Shown here: positions 16,841 through 24,675 of the stretch, in pieces
Layout of the letters: each line of letters opens with the position of its first letter
How positions within the stretch are numbered: the stretch's first letter is position 1
Origin: Bradyrhizobium canariense
Lineage (GTDB): Bacteria; Pseudomonadota; Alphaproteobacteria; Rhizobiales; Xanthobacteraceae
Length of the DNA: 64,000 nt
NCBI RefSeq assembly: GCF_900105125.1
Contig: NZ_LT629750.1
Span: 3,844,001 to 3,908,000, forward strand
Direction of reading: 5' to 3'
Notes under the pieces: model-generated
Databases searched by the model: none
Seen by the model: only the letters and a program-made list of their open reading frames with translations
What the model was told of the DNA's origin: nothing
Made by a program: the position numbers and the translations under genes

Positions 16841-17407
16841 ATGTTTGACTCCCAATGCGATCTCGCGGCGCTGGTCTACGAACAGGACCAGGATCCCGAT
16901 CAAGTCCTGCGCGATTTTGCCGCCGACCTGAATGCCCGAGGCTCTCGCGCGGTCGGGCTGGTGCAGCTTGGCCACCATTGCGTCGATGCGCCGAAACTAT
17001 CTGCAATGCTGGTGCATACCGGCGAAGAACTGCAACTGTTCCAGGATCTCGGCACTTGCGCGGCGGGCTGCAGGCTGGATGTCGGCCAGTTGCTCGACGC
17101 CGGCAGCCAGGTGGCGAGCGCCATCGATCAGGGGGCTGACCTTGTGATCGTCAATCGCTTCGGCCGCCAGGAGCGTGAAGGCAAAGGTCTTTCATATCTG
17201 GTGGAGCGGGCGTTGAGCGCCGATATTCCTGTCGTGATCGCCGTGCCCAGCCACCGGTTCGCGGACTGGATCAAGTTTGCTGACGGCATGAGCGTAAAAC
17301 TCCGCTGCAACCGCGAGGCCCTGGACGCGTGGTGGAACGCCGTCTCGGCGCGGAACGCCGGATTCGTCCGCCGGGATCACCAGACCGTCTGCGAAGTTCT
17401 CAAATAG
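16841..17407 (+). CDS. DUF2478 domain protein
   Basis: The 188-residue protein belongs to DUF2478. Conserved blocks visible are LAALVYEQDQDPDQVLRDFAADL near the N-terminus, GLVQLG, a Cys-rich turn C-A-A-G-C-R-L-D, VIVNRFGRQEREGKGL and IPVVIAV. The Rossmann-like pattern with NRFG-x-x-E-x-x-G resembles nucleotide-dependent enzymes such as those handling molybdopterin guanine dinucleotide, but no Walker A motif is present and no function is established. It begins 17 bases after the DUF779 stop, so the two are probably co-transcribed. A molybdenum connection is suggested only by the ModE-like and ModA-like genes in the same 10 kb. Confidence 0.8.
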   Translation: MFDSQCDLAALVYEQDQDPDQVLRDFAADLNARGSRAVGLVQLGHHCVDAPKLSAMLVHTGEELQLFQDLGTCAAGCRLDVGQLLDAGSQVASAIDQGADLVIVNRFGRQEREGKGLSYLVERALSADIPVVIAVPSHRFADWIKFADGMSVKLRCNREALDAWWNAVSARNAGFVRRDHQTVCEVLK

Positions 17408-17487
17408 ATCCCGCTTTGGAACACAGGCACTGCACGGGATCCTTGCGTCGTGAATTAACGGGCAACGCGCGAATGTGGGAGAAGCCA

Positions 17488-18102
17488 ATGAATCCGGCAA
17501 CAACAGCCATCGTCCTGATCGAATATCAAAACGACTTTACGACGGAGGGCGGCGTTTTTCATGATGGTGTCAAAGACGTCATGCAATCGAACAACATGCT
17601 CGCCAACACAGTGGAAGTCGCGAACAAGGGTCGTGCCGCAGGCGCAACTGTCATGCATGCGCCTATAACCTTCGCTGAAGGTTACGGCGAGCTTACCGGC
17701 AAGCCTTATGGAATTCTGAAGGGCGTTGTCGACAATAAAGCCTTCCGCAAGGGATCGTGGGGCGCGGCGATCGTCGACGTGTTGAAACCGCACCCCGAAG
17801 ACATCGTTGTCGAAGGGAAACGCGGTCTTGATGCCTTTCCCAGCACCAACCTCGATTTCATTTTGCGAAGCAAGGGAATCCAGACCGTGGTGCTGGCTGG
17901 CTTTCTCACAAACTGCTGCGTGGAATCAACCATGCGTAGCGCATACGAACGTGGATTTGACGTCGTAACGCTGAAGGATTGCACGGCGACGCTGAGCCAA
18001 GAGGCACAGGACATGGCGCTAACTCACAACTTTGGAATGTTTTCGCATCCCATGAATCATGACGAGTTCTTGAAGTCGCTGGCCGGAAGTTTCGCTCGGT
18101 AA
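17488..18102 (+). CDS. Isochorismatase-family cysteine hydrolase
   Basis: This 204-residue alpha/beta hydrolase of the isochorismatase-like superfamily cleaves C-N bonds in small amides through a Cys-Lys-acid triad. The nucleophile is Cys144 in T-N-C-C-V-E-S-T and the Lys is K111 in VVEGKRGLD. The acidic residue is Glu12 in IEYQNDF, where many members have Asp. The ATG at 17488 follows GGGAGAAG; an in-frame ATG at 17473 is less well placed. It is monocistronic. Substrates in the family include nicotinamide, N-carbamoyl amines and biuret, and none can be chosen here. Confidence 0.87.
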   Translation: MNPATTAIVLIEYQNDFTTEGGVFHDGVKDVMQSNNMLANTVEVANKGRAAGATVMHAPITFAEGYGELTGKPYGILKGVVDNKAFRKGSWGAAIVDVLKPHPEDIVVEGKRGLDAFPSTNLDFILRSKGIQTVVLAGFLTNCCVESTMRSAYERGFDVVTLKDCTATLSQEAQDMALTHNFGMFSHPMNHDEFLKSLAGSFAR

Positions 18103-18359
18103 CTTCTGGATGCAGTGAGATCCCGGACGAAAAGATTCAATTGTTCGACGACGGCCATTTCGTCAGGGATCGATTGCCAAAAAATTGACGCATCCATCTG
18201 CGAATTCAGATTGCCGTGCATGGGCAGCCGCGATGGCCGCTGTCCCGAGTTCAATGGAAGAACCGCAGCCCGCCCGACGCCGGTCGGCGGCTTGGCGCCG
18301 CGATACAAATTTATAATTTGGGCTCGGATGCGAACGTCTGAACTGCGCAGAGGTGCACT

Positions 18360-20156
18360 ATGCCGCGGACATATTTGTCATCGATCGGTTCAACTTCCCG
18401 ATGGTCTTGTGGACGGAGTCTCCTTGTCACTGCGGTGATAACGTTAATATCGTGGTCGGCGGCGACGCCAACCCAAGCGGCTGCCGGCAGTTGCAGGGGC
18501 GACGCAGCCGGCATCACTCTGCCCGACGGCTTCTGCGCTACGATCTTTGCAGACAACATTGGCCACGCCCGCCAAATGGCAGTTGCGCCTGATGGAACAC
18601 TCTACGTCAACACCTGGAGCGGCATCTACTACAACAACGGCCCCGTTCCAGCGGGCGGCTTTGTCGTCGCGCTGAAGGACACGCACGCGGACGGCCGCGC
18701 CGACGTCATCGAACGGTTCGGTGAAACGGTCGCAAGTGGCGGGCACGGTGGCACCGGCCTCGTATTCTACAACGGCATGATCTACGCCGAGATCAACGAC
18801 CGCATCGTGCGCTACCCACTCGCACCAAACGAGGTCGCACCCAAGGGCGCAGGGGAAACGGTCGTCTCGGGCCTGCCCACCACCGGCGACCACCCGATGC
18901 ATCCCTTCCTGATCACGCCGAAGGGCGATCTTTTCGTTGACCTTGGCTCGGCCACGAACGATTGCGAGAAGCAGAATCGATTCCCTCACTCGCCGGGGAA
19001 TGATCCCTGCACCGAGAAGATGACTCGCGCCGGTATCTGGCGCTACGACGCGAACAAGACCGACCAGCACTTCTCGCCAGCCGAGCGATTTGCGAGCGGC
19101 ATTCGGAACAGCGAAGGACTCTCGCTTGATGCCGCCGGCCGCATCTTCGCCACACAGCATGGACGGGACCAACTCCGCGAGGATTGGCCGGAGCTTTATT
19201 CAGCGCAGCAGGGTCAGGCGTTGCCGGCTGAAGAGCTTGTCGAGCTGCGACAGGGTGCCGATTACGGTTGGCCGGAATGCTATTTCGACAACGCCCAGAA
19301 GAAGCTGGCGCTCGGGCCGGAGTATGGCGGCGACGGCGGCAAGAAGATCGGTGTCTGCGCCGAGCGGCAGGAGCCAGTCGCATTCTTTCCGGCACATTGG
19401 GCGCCCAATGATATGAAGATCTATCTCGGCAACACCTTCCCGAAAGCCTATCAGGGCGGCGCCTTTATCGCATTCCACGGTTCCTGGAACAGAGCTCCCG
19501 GGCCGCAAGGCGGCTACAACATCGTGTTCCAGCCGCTTGCCGATGGCAAAGCAACCGGGGCCTATACTGTCTTTGCCGATGGTTTTGCCGGCACCGTGAA
19601 AGATCCCGGTCGTGCAGCGTTCCGGCCTTCGGGGCTGGCGGTCGCTCCAGACGGTGCGCTCTTTATCTCGGATGACGTGCACGGAAGAATTTGGCGCGTC
19701 ACCTACCAAGGCGGCAACCCCGAAGCCGCGGTCGCGGCGGCGCCCGCGCCCGCAGGCGTGGCCCCGGCAACCTCTTCAGCTGATGCGCGGCCGCCGGAAG
19801 GCGTCCATCCCGACGCAGGGAAAGCCACCGCCGCGCTACCCGTGCCAAAGGGTTTCACGCCAGAGCAGGTCGCGCTCGGAAGCCGTGTTTTTCACGGAGA
19901 AGTGGCGGACGGCACCTGCGGCGGCTGCCATGGTGCCGACGGAAAGGGATCACCGGTCGCTCCGGATTTGACAACCGGAAAATGGCTCTGGAGCGACGGA
20001 AGCTTGCAGGGCCTGGAGACGACGATCAAGAACGGCGTGCCTGAGCCGAAGGCCCATCCCGGCGCCATGCCGCCGATGGGTGGTGTCGTCCTTTCGCAAG
20101 CTGACCTGGACGCCGTTTCCGCTTACGTCTGGGCGCTCGGTCACAAAACCCCGTGA
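18360..20156 (+). CDS. PQQ-dependent sorbosone-type dehydrogenase fused to cytochrome c
   Basis: The 598-residue product joins two modules. After an Arg-rich N-terminus and a hydrophobic export segment (residues 20-41, ending TQA) comes the sorbosone/glucose dehydrogenase beta-propeller (about 50-450), with FASGIRNSEGLSLD, GADYGWPECYFD and FHGSWNRAPGPQGGYN. An Ala/Pro-rich linker (about 455-490) leads to a cytochrome c domain with C-G-G-C-H near residue 522 and an axial Met in AMPPMGG. Electrons can therefore pass within one chain. The ATG at 18360 follows AGAGG. It is a distant relative of the 9970 gene, which uses a separate cytochrome. The substrate is unknown. Confidence 0.9.
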   Translation: MPRTYLSSIGSTSRWSCGRSLLVTAVITLISWSAATPTQAAAGSCRGDAAGITLPDGFCATIFADNIGHARQMAVAPDGTLYVNTWSGIYYNNGPVPAGGFVVALKDTHADGRADVIERFGETVASGGHGGTGLVFYNGMIYAEINDRIVRYPLAPNEVAPKGAGETVVSGLPTTGDHPMHPFLITPKGDLFVDLGSATNDCEKQNRFPHSPGNDPCTEKMTRAGIWRYDANKTDQHFSPAERFASGIRNSEGLSLDAAGRIFATQHGRDQLREDWPELYSAQQGQALPAEELVELRQGADYGWPECYFDNAQKKLALGPEYGGDGGKKIGVCAERQEPVAFFPAHWAPNDMKIYLGNTFPKAYQGGAFIAFHGSWNRAPGPQGGYNIVFQPLADGKATGAYTVFADGFAGTVKDPGRAAFRPSGLAVAPDGALFISDDVHGRIWRVTYQGGNPEAAVAAAPAPAGVAPATSSADARPPEGVHPDAGKATAALPVPKGFTPEQVALGSRVFHGEVADGTCGGCHGADGKGSPVAPDLTTGKWLWSDGSLQGLETTIKNGVPEPKAHPGAMPPMGGVVLSQADLDAVSAYVWALGHKTP

Positions 20157-20197
20157 AGACCGAGCTCGCGAGGTCGGAGGGAGCTCGACGACTATTT

Positions 20198-20404
20198 TTA
20201 GAGTGTTTCCTGCTTGTGCCCGCATTGCTTGCAGACAAACTTGACGCGAACCTCGCCTTTCGCCGCCTGGACACGGTTCGGCGCGCCGCATTTGCCGCAG
20301 ATCGCCTCGATGCGGGTATTACCCTGCTTGATGACGATGTTCTTCTTTTCCATCGTCTCGCGGATCAGGCGCTCGGCCTCTTCGCGCATCGATTGCTTCG
20401 ACAT
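20198..20404 (-). CDS. Small zinc-ribbon protein
   Basis: The 68-residue protein has a charged helical N-terminus (about 1-28, SMREEAERLIRETMEKKN) and a C-terminal ribbon with C-G-K-C-G near residue 36 and C-K-Q-C-G near residue 58. That spacing fits one Zn site. It may bind nucleic acid or a protein partner, but the function is unknown. The ATG at 20404 follows TAGGAG. It is convergent with the fused PQQ dehydrogenase, 41 bases apart. Confidence 0.82.
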   Translation of the reverse strand: MSKQSMREEAERLIRETMEKKNIVIKQGNTRIEAICGKCGAPNRVQAAKGEVRVKFVCKQCGHKQETL

Positions 20405-21040
20405 GAGCTCCTACCTGCCATTGGAAATACGAACCGGGGCGTCTTACCACACCCGCATTGCATTTTCTTGAGGCTGGAGGCCAAATATTCGCGGCTGTGC
20501 CGCCATTTTGATGTCGGGCCAGGTTCAGGCCACGTGACCGGCCTGACAGATCACCGATCCGCCAACGCGCAGGACCGCAGGTGCGACAGCCCCCCGGTCC
20601 CAACTATGAGTCGCCTATAATTTCTTGTGAAAGGAAATCATCTTCTCGGCTATCTCGGGCACTTCGGCCTGAGAAGGGCTCGCCACTTCGGATAGAGCTC
20701 CACGTTGGAGCACAAGCGTTGTATTTTCTCGATCGACGAAATGAAGATCCATATTCCAGTTATCGGGGCTGATCAGCTCGGGATTGGGATGCCCGCATCC
20801 TGCGCCAGAAGCGTTCCTGCACGTAGCAGCTTTGTCAGAAAATCAGAGGCGCGTGACATCTGTAACAATGGATTCGCTCAGCCACACGCGCGGTTCACTC
20901 AGTGAATTAAAATTTAATCAGGCCTCGCTCTCGCAGAGTTGAGCAGAGGATTGATCGCATGCCAGTGGCGATTTGCCAAAGCGATGGCCACCTCTACTGG
21001 GACTCGTGGTTGGGAGCGATATCTCGGACGGAGAATGGTT
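20405..21040. other. Long intergenic region without recognised gene
   Basis: This 636-base region lies between the divergent zinc-ribbon and Gly-rich protein genes. It is lower in GC than its surroundings, especially 20620-20900. Open frames on both strands are short, lack ribosome sites and give no family-like translation. A weak inverted repeat (CAGGCC/GGCCTG) lies near 20530. I see no RNA gene. Confidence 0.4.
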
Positions 21041-21511
21041 ATGTTGCGCAAGACAGTTATCGCGTTGTTAGCAGTTGCGTCTGTTGGCTTGGCTTCGCCA
21101 ACGATGGCGTTGGCTCGTGGCGGCGGAGGCGGAGGAGGAGGAGGAGGAGGTCACGGAGGCGGCGGCTTCGGCGGTGGCGGCTTCCACGGCGGCGGATTCG
21201 GTGGCGGTGGATTCCATGGTGGAGGCCTTGGCGGCTTTGCAGGTGGATTCCACGGTGGCCAGATGGCCAGCGGATTCAATGGCGGCGGTTTCCGTGGCGG
21301 TGAATTCCACGGCGGCGGATTTCATGGTCACGACTTCGGACGCCGTTTCGGATTCGGCGGCGGCTTCTACCCATATGGCTACTACGACGATTACGCTTAC
21401 GATTATCCGGACAGCGATACGTACTACGACAACGGCAGTTGCTATGTGGTTCAGCGACGTGTGCACACCACGCATGGCTGGCGCTTGCAACCCGTTCAAG
21501 TGTGCGGTTGA
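21041..21511 (+). CDS. Secreted glycine-rich repeat protein
   Basis: The 156-residue exported protein has a signal peptide (residues 1-23, MLRKTVIALLAV... ending ALA) and then about 85 residues of Gly-rich repeats built from GGGGFHGGGFGG units with His and Phe. The C-terminal domain contains Tyr/Asp-rich YGYYDDYAYDYPD and two cysteines (SCYVVQRRV, VQVCG). The ATG at 21041 fits a GGAGA site; 21035 would lie too close to it. Similar Gly/His-rich envelope proteins occur in rhizobia without assigned function; metal binding or surface association are possibilities. A good terminator follows at 21588. Confidence 0.8.
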   Translation: MLRKTVIALLAVASVGLASPTMALARGGGGGGGGGGGHGGGGFGGGGFHGGGFGGGGFHGGGLGGFAGGFHGGQMASGFNGGGFRGGEFHGGGFHGHDFGRRFGFGGGFYPYGYYDDYAYDYPDSDTYYDNGSCYVVQRRVHTTHGWRLQPVQVCG

Positions 21512-21587
21512 TGGGCGATCGCAGATTGACGTTGATCGCGATCTGGAACGGTCGGCCAACAGATTGAACTTCGGTGACCGTCAAACG

Positions 21588-21626
21588 ACCTCAGCACGCA
21601 CTCTCTCGTGCTGAGGTCCTTTTTTT
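21588..21626 (+). terminator. Rho-independent terminator
   Basis: An 11-base stem ACCTCAGCACG/CGTGCTGAGGT with an eight-base loop is followed by CC and seven T. It ends the transcript of the Gly-rich protein gene. Confidence 0.85.
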
Positions 21627-21674
21627 CACGAGCGCGCATACGCTATCGCTGTCGCTGTCTCGACCTTTCGTTTT

Positions 21675-21748
21675 GAGCATGATTTCCTCGCAAACGCTTC
21701 GCGTTTGTCGCGCGAGAAAACCGCTACCCACTTTTCCGGGTCATGCTC
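21675..21748. repeat. Palindromic intergenic repeat, family C
   Basis: It is bounded by GAGCATGA and TCATGCTC, with the inner inverted pair CAAACGC/GCGTTTG and the CCGCTACCCACTTTTCCGGG segment. It lies between convergent genes. Elements of this type are common in Bradyrhizobium genomes. Confidence 0.75.
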
Positions 21749-22160
21749 AGGTCTCAACGATGACGTAACTGTCCTCGATGTGAACCGTGAAGGTCTCGGC
21801 CACATAGGGACCCTTCACCAGTTCCTCACCGCTCTCGATCGCGACCGGATAGGAGCGCACCTTGACGCGCTTCGGATCGAACCAGGATTGCCCGTTGCGC
21901 ATGTCGAATTCCCAGCCATGCCAGGGACAGCGCAGCAATTCGCCGACCCGCGAACGCTGATAGACTCCGGGCTCCGGCGAGGTCAGCCGCGCCACGCATG
22001 CGGCCTTCTCCAGCGGCGCGCCTTCGTGCGGGCAGCGGTTGAGCAGTGCAAAGAACTCGCCGTTGACGTGGAACACGACGATATCGCGGCCGTCCACATC
22101 GACCACCTTGTTGCCGCCAAGCGGGATGTCTGTGGTGCGGGCGACGATATGACGGGCCAT
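21747..22160 (-). CDS. Rieske [2Fe-2S] domain protein (ferredoxin-like)
   Basis: This 137-residue stand-alone Rieske protein binds one [2Fe-2S] cluster through R-C-P-H-E-G near residue 44 and R-C-P-W-H-G-W-E-F near residue 80. It has no transmembrane anchor, so it resembles the ferredoxin component of aromatic dioxygenases. It is the last gene of a three-gene minus-strand unit after two amidohydrolases (17 bases from the second), which suggests a role in the same catabolic route, for example electron transfer to an oxygenase encoded elsewhere. The ATG at 22160 fits the domain start; upstream frame residues overlap the neighbouring gene. Confidence 0.87.
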   Translation of the reverse strand: MARHIVARTTDIPLGGNKVVDVDGRDIVVFHVNGEFFALLNRCPHEGAPLEKAACVARLTSPEPGVYQRSRVGELLRCPWHGWEFDMRNGQSWFDPKRVKVRSYPVAIESGEELVKGPYVAETFTVHIEDSYVIVET

Positions 22161-22177
22161 CTTGGCTGGACTTGCGA

Positions 22178-23290
22178 TTACAGTTTGTAGAGCGCGCGGG
22201 CGTTGCCGTTGAAGATCTTGGCCCGCTCGGTTTCCGACAGCGGCGTCTTGAACGCAAACCGCGGATCGTCGAAATCCCAATGCGGGTAATCCGACGAGAA
22301 CAACAGGCGGTCCACGCCGACCCAGTCGATCAGCGATCGCAGATGCTTCGCCTCATCGGGCTCGTCGATCGGCTGCGTCGTGAACCAGAAATGCTCCTTC
22401 ACATATTCGGAAGGACGGCGCTTCAGATGCGGGACTTCGTCGCGGAAGTGCTCGAAATGCCGGTCCATCCGCCACGTGGTCGAGGGAATCCAGCCGAAGC
22501 CCCCTTCGATGAACACGATCTTGAGGCGCGGGAAGCGCTCCGGAATGCCTTCAAGCACGAGGCTCGTGAGTTGAGCTGAGACCGAATGCGCGTTGCTCTG
22601 GTGCTCCTCGACATAAAAAGACGGCCAGCCGCCGCCAGTCGGCGCATGTCCGCCATAGCCGCCCACATGAATGCCGAGCGGCAGGTCGAGTTCCTGGGCA
22701 CGCGCGTAGATCGGCCAGTAACGGCGGCGGCCGAGCGGTTCATTGGCGCGCGGCGACACATTGATCTGGATATATTGCCCGACCTTGGCGCAGCGCTCGA
22801 TCTCGGCAATCGCTGCCTCCGTGTCGTCCTGTCCGACCAGGATCGAGGCTTTCAGGCGCGGCTCGCGGCTGGTCCAGTGCGCCAATTGCCAATCATTGAC
22901 GGCGCGCTGGATCGCCGCGCCGAATTCCAGGTTCTGCTGCGAGAAGATAAAGAGATCGAGCACCTGCAGGATGCCGAATTCGACATCGAGCGGATCGAGG
23001 TGCTGCTTGCGCATGAAATCGAGATCCGATCCGGGCGGCCCGCCAGTCGGCGGCCACGCGTCACGGCGCGCGATCAAGGGCGAAGACCGCGGATAGGGCG
23101 TGGTGCCGATATAGGGCGTCCGCAGATGGTCGCCGTAAGTTTTCAAGTGCTCCTGCCAGCGCCTGGCCAGGAACGGATTGAGATCGGAGCGCGCATGCAA
23201 GCTCGGATGCACATCGCAATCGATGATCCGCAGCCGGCTCTTGGCGGAGGCTTCCTTCTCAAGGATGGGGCGGTCGATGACGTCACTCAT
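22178..23290 (-). CDS. Amidohydrolase_2 family metal-dependent hydrolase
   Basis: The 370-residue TIM-barrel protein is of the amidohydrolase 2 family (ACMSD, gamma-resorcylate decarboxylase relatives), which decarboxylates or hydrolyses ring-derived acids with one metal. Ligands are visible in I-D-C-D-V-H at residues 23-28, LGIHVGG near 225, and SSDYPHWDFDD near 330. The FLFSSDYPHW block and the length fit the family. It lies 25 bases after its paralogue (23316) and 17 bases before the Rieske gene. Aromatic ring-cleavage product processing is an inference from the family and the Rieske neighbour. Confidence 0.87.
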   Translation of the reverse strand: MSDVIDRPILEKEASAKSRLRIIDCDVHPSLHARSDLNPFLARRWQEHLKTYGDHLRTPYIGTTPYPRSSPLIARRDAWPPTGGPPGSDLDFMRKQHLDPLDVEFGILQVLDLFIFSQQNLEFGAAIQRAVNDWQLAHWTSREPRLKASILVGQDDTEAAIAEIERCAKVGQYIQINVSPRANEPLGRRRYWPIYARAQELDLPLGIHVGGYGGHAPTGGGWPSFYVEEHQSNAHSVSAQLTSLVLEGIPERFPRLKIVFIEGGFGWIPSTTWRMDRHFEHFRDEVPHLKRRPSEYVKEHFWFTTQPIDEPDEAKHLRSLIDWVGVDRLLFSSDYPHWDFDDPRFAFKTPLSETERAKIFNGNARALYKL

Positions 23291-23315
23291 GCGATCCTCC
23301 TTCGGACAGCGTGTT

Positions 23316-24377
23316 TCATGCGGCGAGCTTCAGCCGCGGAAAGGTTTCAAGCGGATTATCGGCGCACATGCGCGAGACAAGACCGGCGGGCAGATGCGGC
23401 GGTATCGCGTCATCGCCGTCGAATTGCCAATGCGGGTAATCGGACGCAAACAGGAACATCTTGTCGGAGCCGATCTGCTCGATGACATCGGCGACACCTG
23501 CCGCGTCGGGCGGAGCATCGAATGGCTGCATGGTGACACGGATATGGTCGCGTATGATCGCCGCCGGTTCGCGTTCGACCCAGGGCACCTCGACACGGAC
23601 GCCGCGCCAGGTCTTGTTGGCGCGCCACATGAAGGCCGGCAGCCAGCTCACACCTGATTCCATCAGCACGACCTTGAGGCCGGGATATTTGCCGAACACA
23701 CCCTCGTAAATCAGGCTGAGCACCTGCGCCTGAAACGCCTGCGCTTCGGCCATGTAATATTCGTAGCGATAGGACGGCCAGCCGACCGAACTCGGCGCGC
23801 TCCGATACTGGCTGCCGGCATGAATGGCGATTGGCAGTTTATATTTTTCGGCGGCCTGCCAGACCGGCCAGTAATGCCGCCGACCAAGCAAACTCTCGCC
23901 TTGCGCCAGCACCAGGATCGAAACGAACCTGTTGTCGCCAGCGCGGCGTTCGATTTCCTCGATCGCGAGATCCGGCGCCTGCAGCGGAATCACGATCGAT
24001 GCGCGCAGCCGGGAATCCTGCGCCAGCCATTCGGCCGCGATCCAGTCATTGATCGCCTTGCAAAAGGCGGCTGCCATATAGGGATCGTACACCGCCTGCG
24101 CGCCATAAAGCACATTGCAGATCGCGTGCGAGGCGCCGAGCTGGTCGAAGGCCCCGCGTTGCACCATCGCGAGGTCGCAACCCGGCTTGCCATGGGCCGG
24201 CCGCCAATCGGCTCGGCCAGACAGCGGCATGTTGGGCGGATAGCTCGTGAGATCGAGACCGTCGATCGCCCGGCTCACGACCTGTTCTTTCCAATGATCG
24301 TCGAGATAAGGCAGCAGCGTGGTGCGCGTTCCGCCCACCGCGGGATGAATGTCGCAATCGATCCGCGTGGCCGCCAT
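23316..24377 (-). CDS. Amidohydrolase_2 family metal-dependent hydrolase (paralogue)
   Basis: This 353-residue paralogue of the next gene has I-D-C-D-I-H-P at residues 5-11, AIHAGSQ near 200 and FASDYPHWQFDGDD near 310, the metal and active-site blocks of the amidohydrolase 2 family. The two proteins share order of motifs but differ widely elsewhere, so they may act on different intermediates or form a heteromer. The start at 24377 has AGGG eight bases upstream; an ATG at 24383 is too close to that site. It heads the three-gene operon. Confidence 0.87.
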   Translation of the reverse strand: MAATRIDCDIHPAVGGTRTTLLPYLDDHWKEQVVSRAIDGLDLTSYPPNMPLSGRADWRPAHGKPGCDLAMVQRGAFDQLGASHAICNVLYGAQAVYDPYMAAAFCKAINDWIAAEWLAQDSRLRASIVIPLQAPDLAIEEIERRAGDNRFVSILVLAQGESLLGRRHYWPVWQAAEKYKLPIAIHAGSQYRSAPSSVGWPSYRYEYYMAEAQAFQAQVLSLIYEGVFGKYPGLKVVLMESGVSWLPAFMWRANKTWRGVRVEVPWVEREPAAIIRDHIRVTMQPFDAPPDAAGVADVIEQIGSDKMFLFASDYPHWQFDGDDAIPPHLPAGLVSRMCADNPLETFPRLKLAA

Positions 24378-24675
24378 GGACATTTCCCTGGATGTCGTTC
24401 CCGTATTTAGCGTTTTTGGCGGCTATTTCCTGCCGCGCGGCGAATGTGCCTCCGTCGATCCCCCAGCGCAAGGGTCAGATAGAGGTCAGACGGCGCAGAT
24501 CAGGCTGACCTGAAGAGCGATTTCGCATGGATGCATCACCCATCCACAACTCTCCGTGAGAGATTGTGGCGCGACGACAATTCCGTTTCCTGATTGCACG
24601 CTCCTTGCATGTTAGCTGAAGCGAAGAATGAGCTGCTCATCGCGAGCGTGGATGGCTTGAGAGATTGGATTGCAA

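Noticed and set aside
18057-18308. Minus-strand open frame of 83 codons before the fused PQQ dehydrogenase
   Set aside because: It overlaps the end of the cysteine hydrolase gene, has no ribosome site and is not recognisable, so it was left as intergenic.
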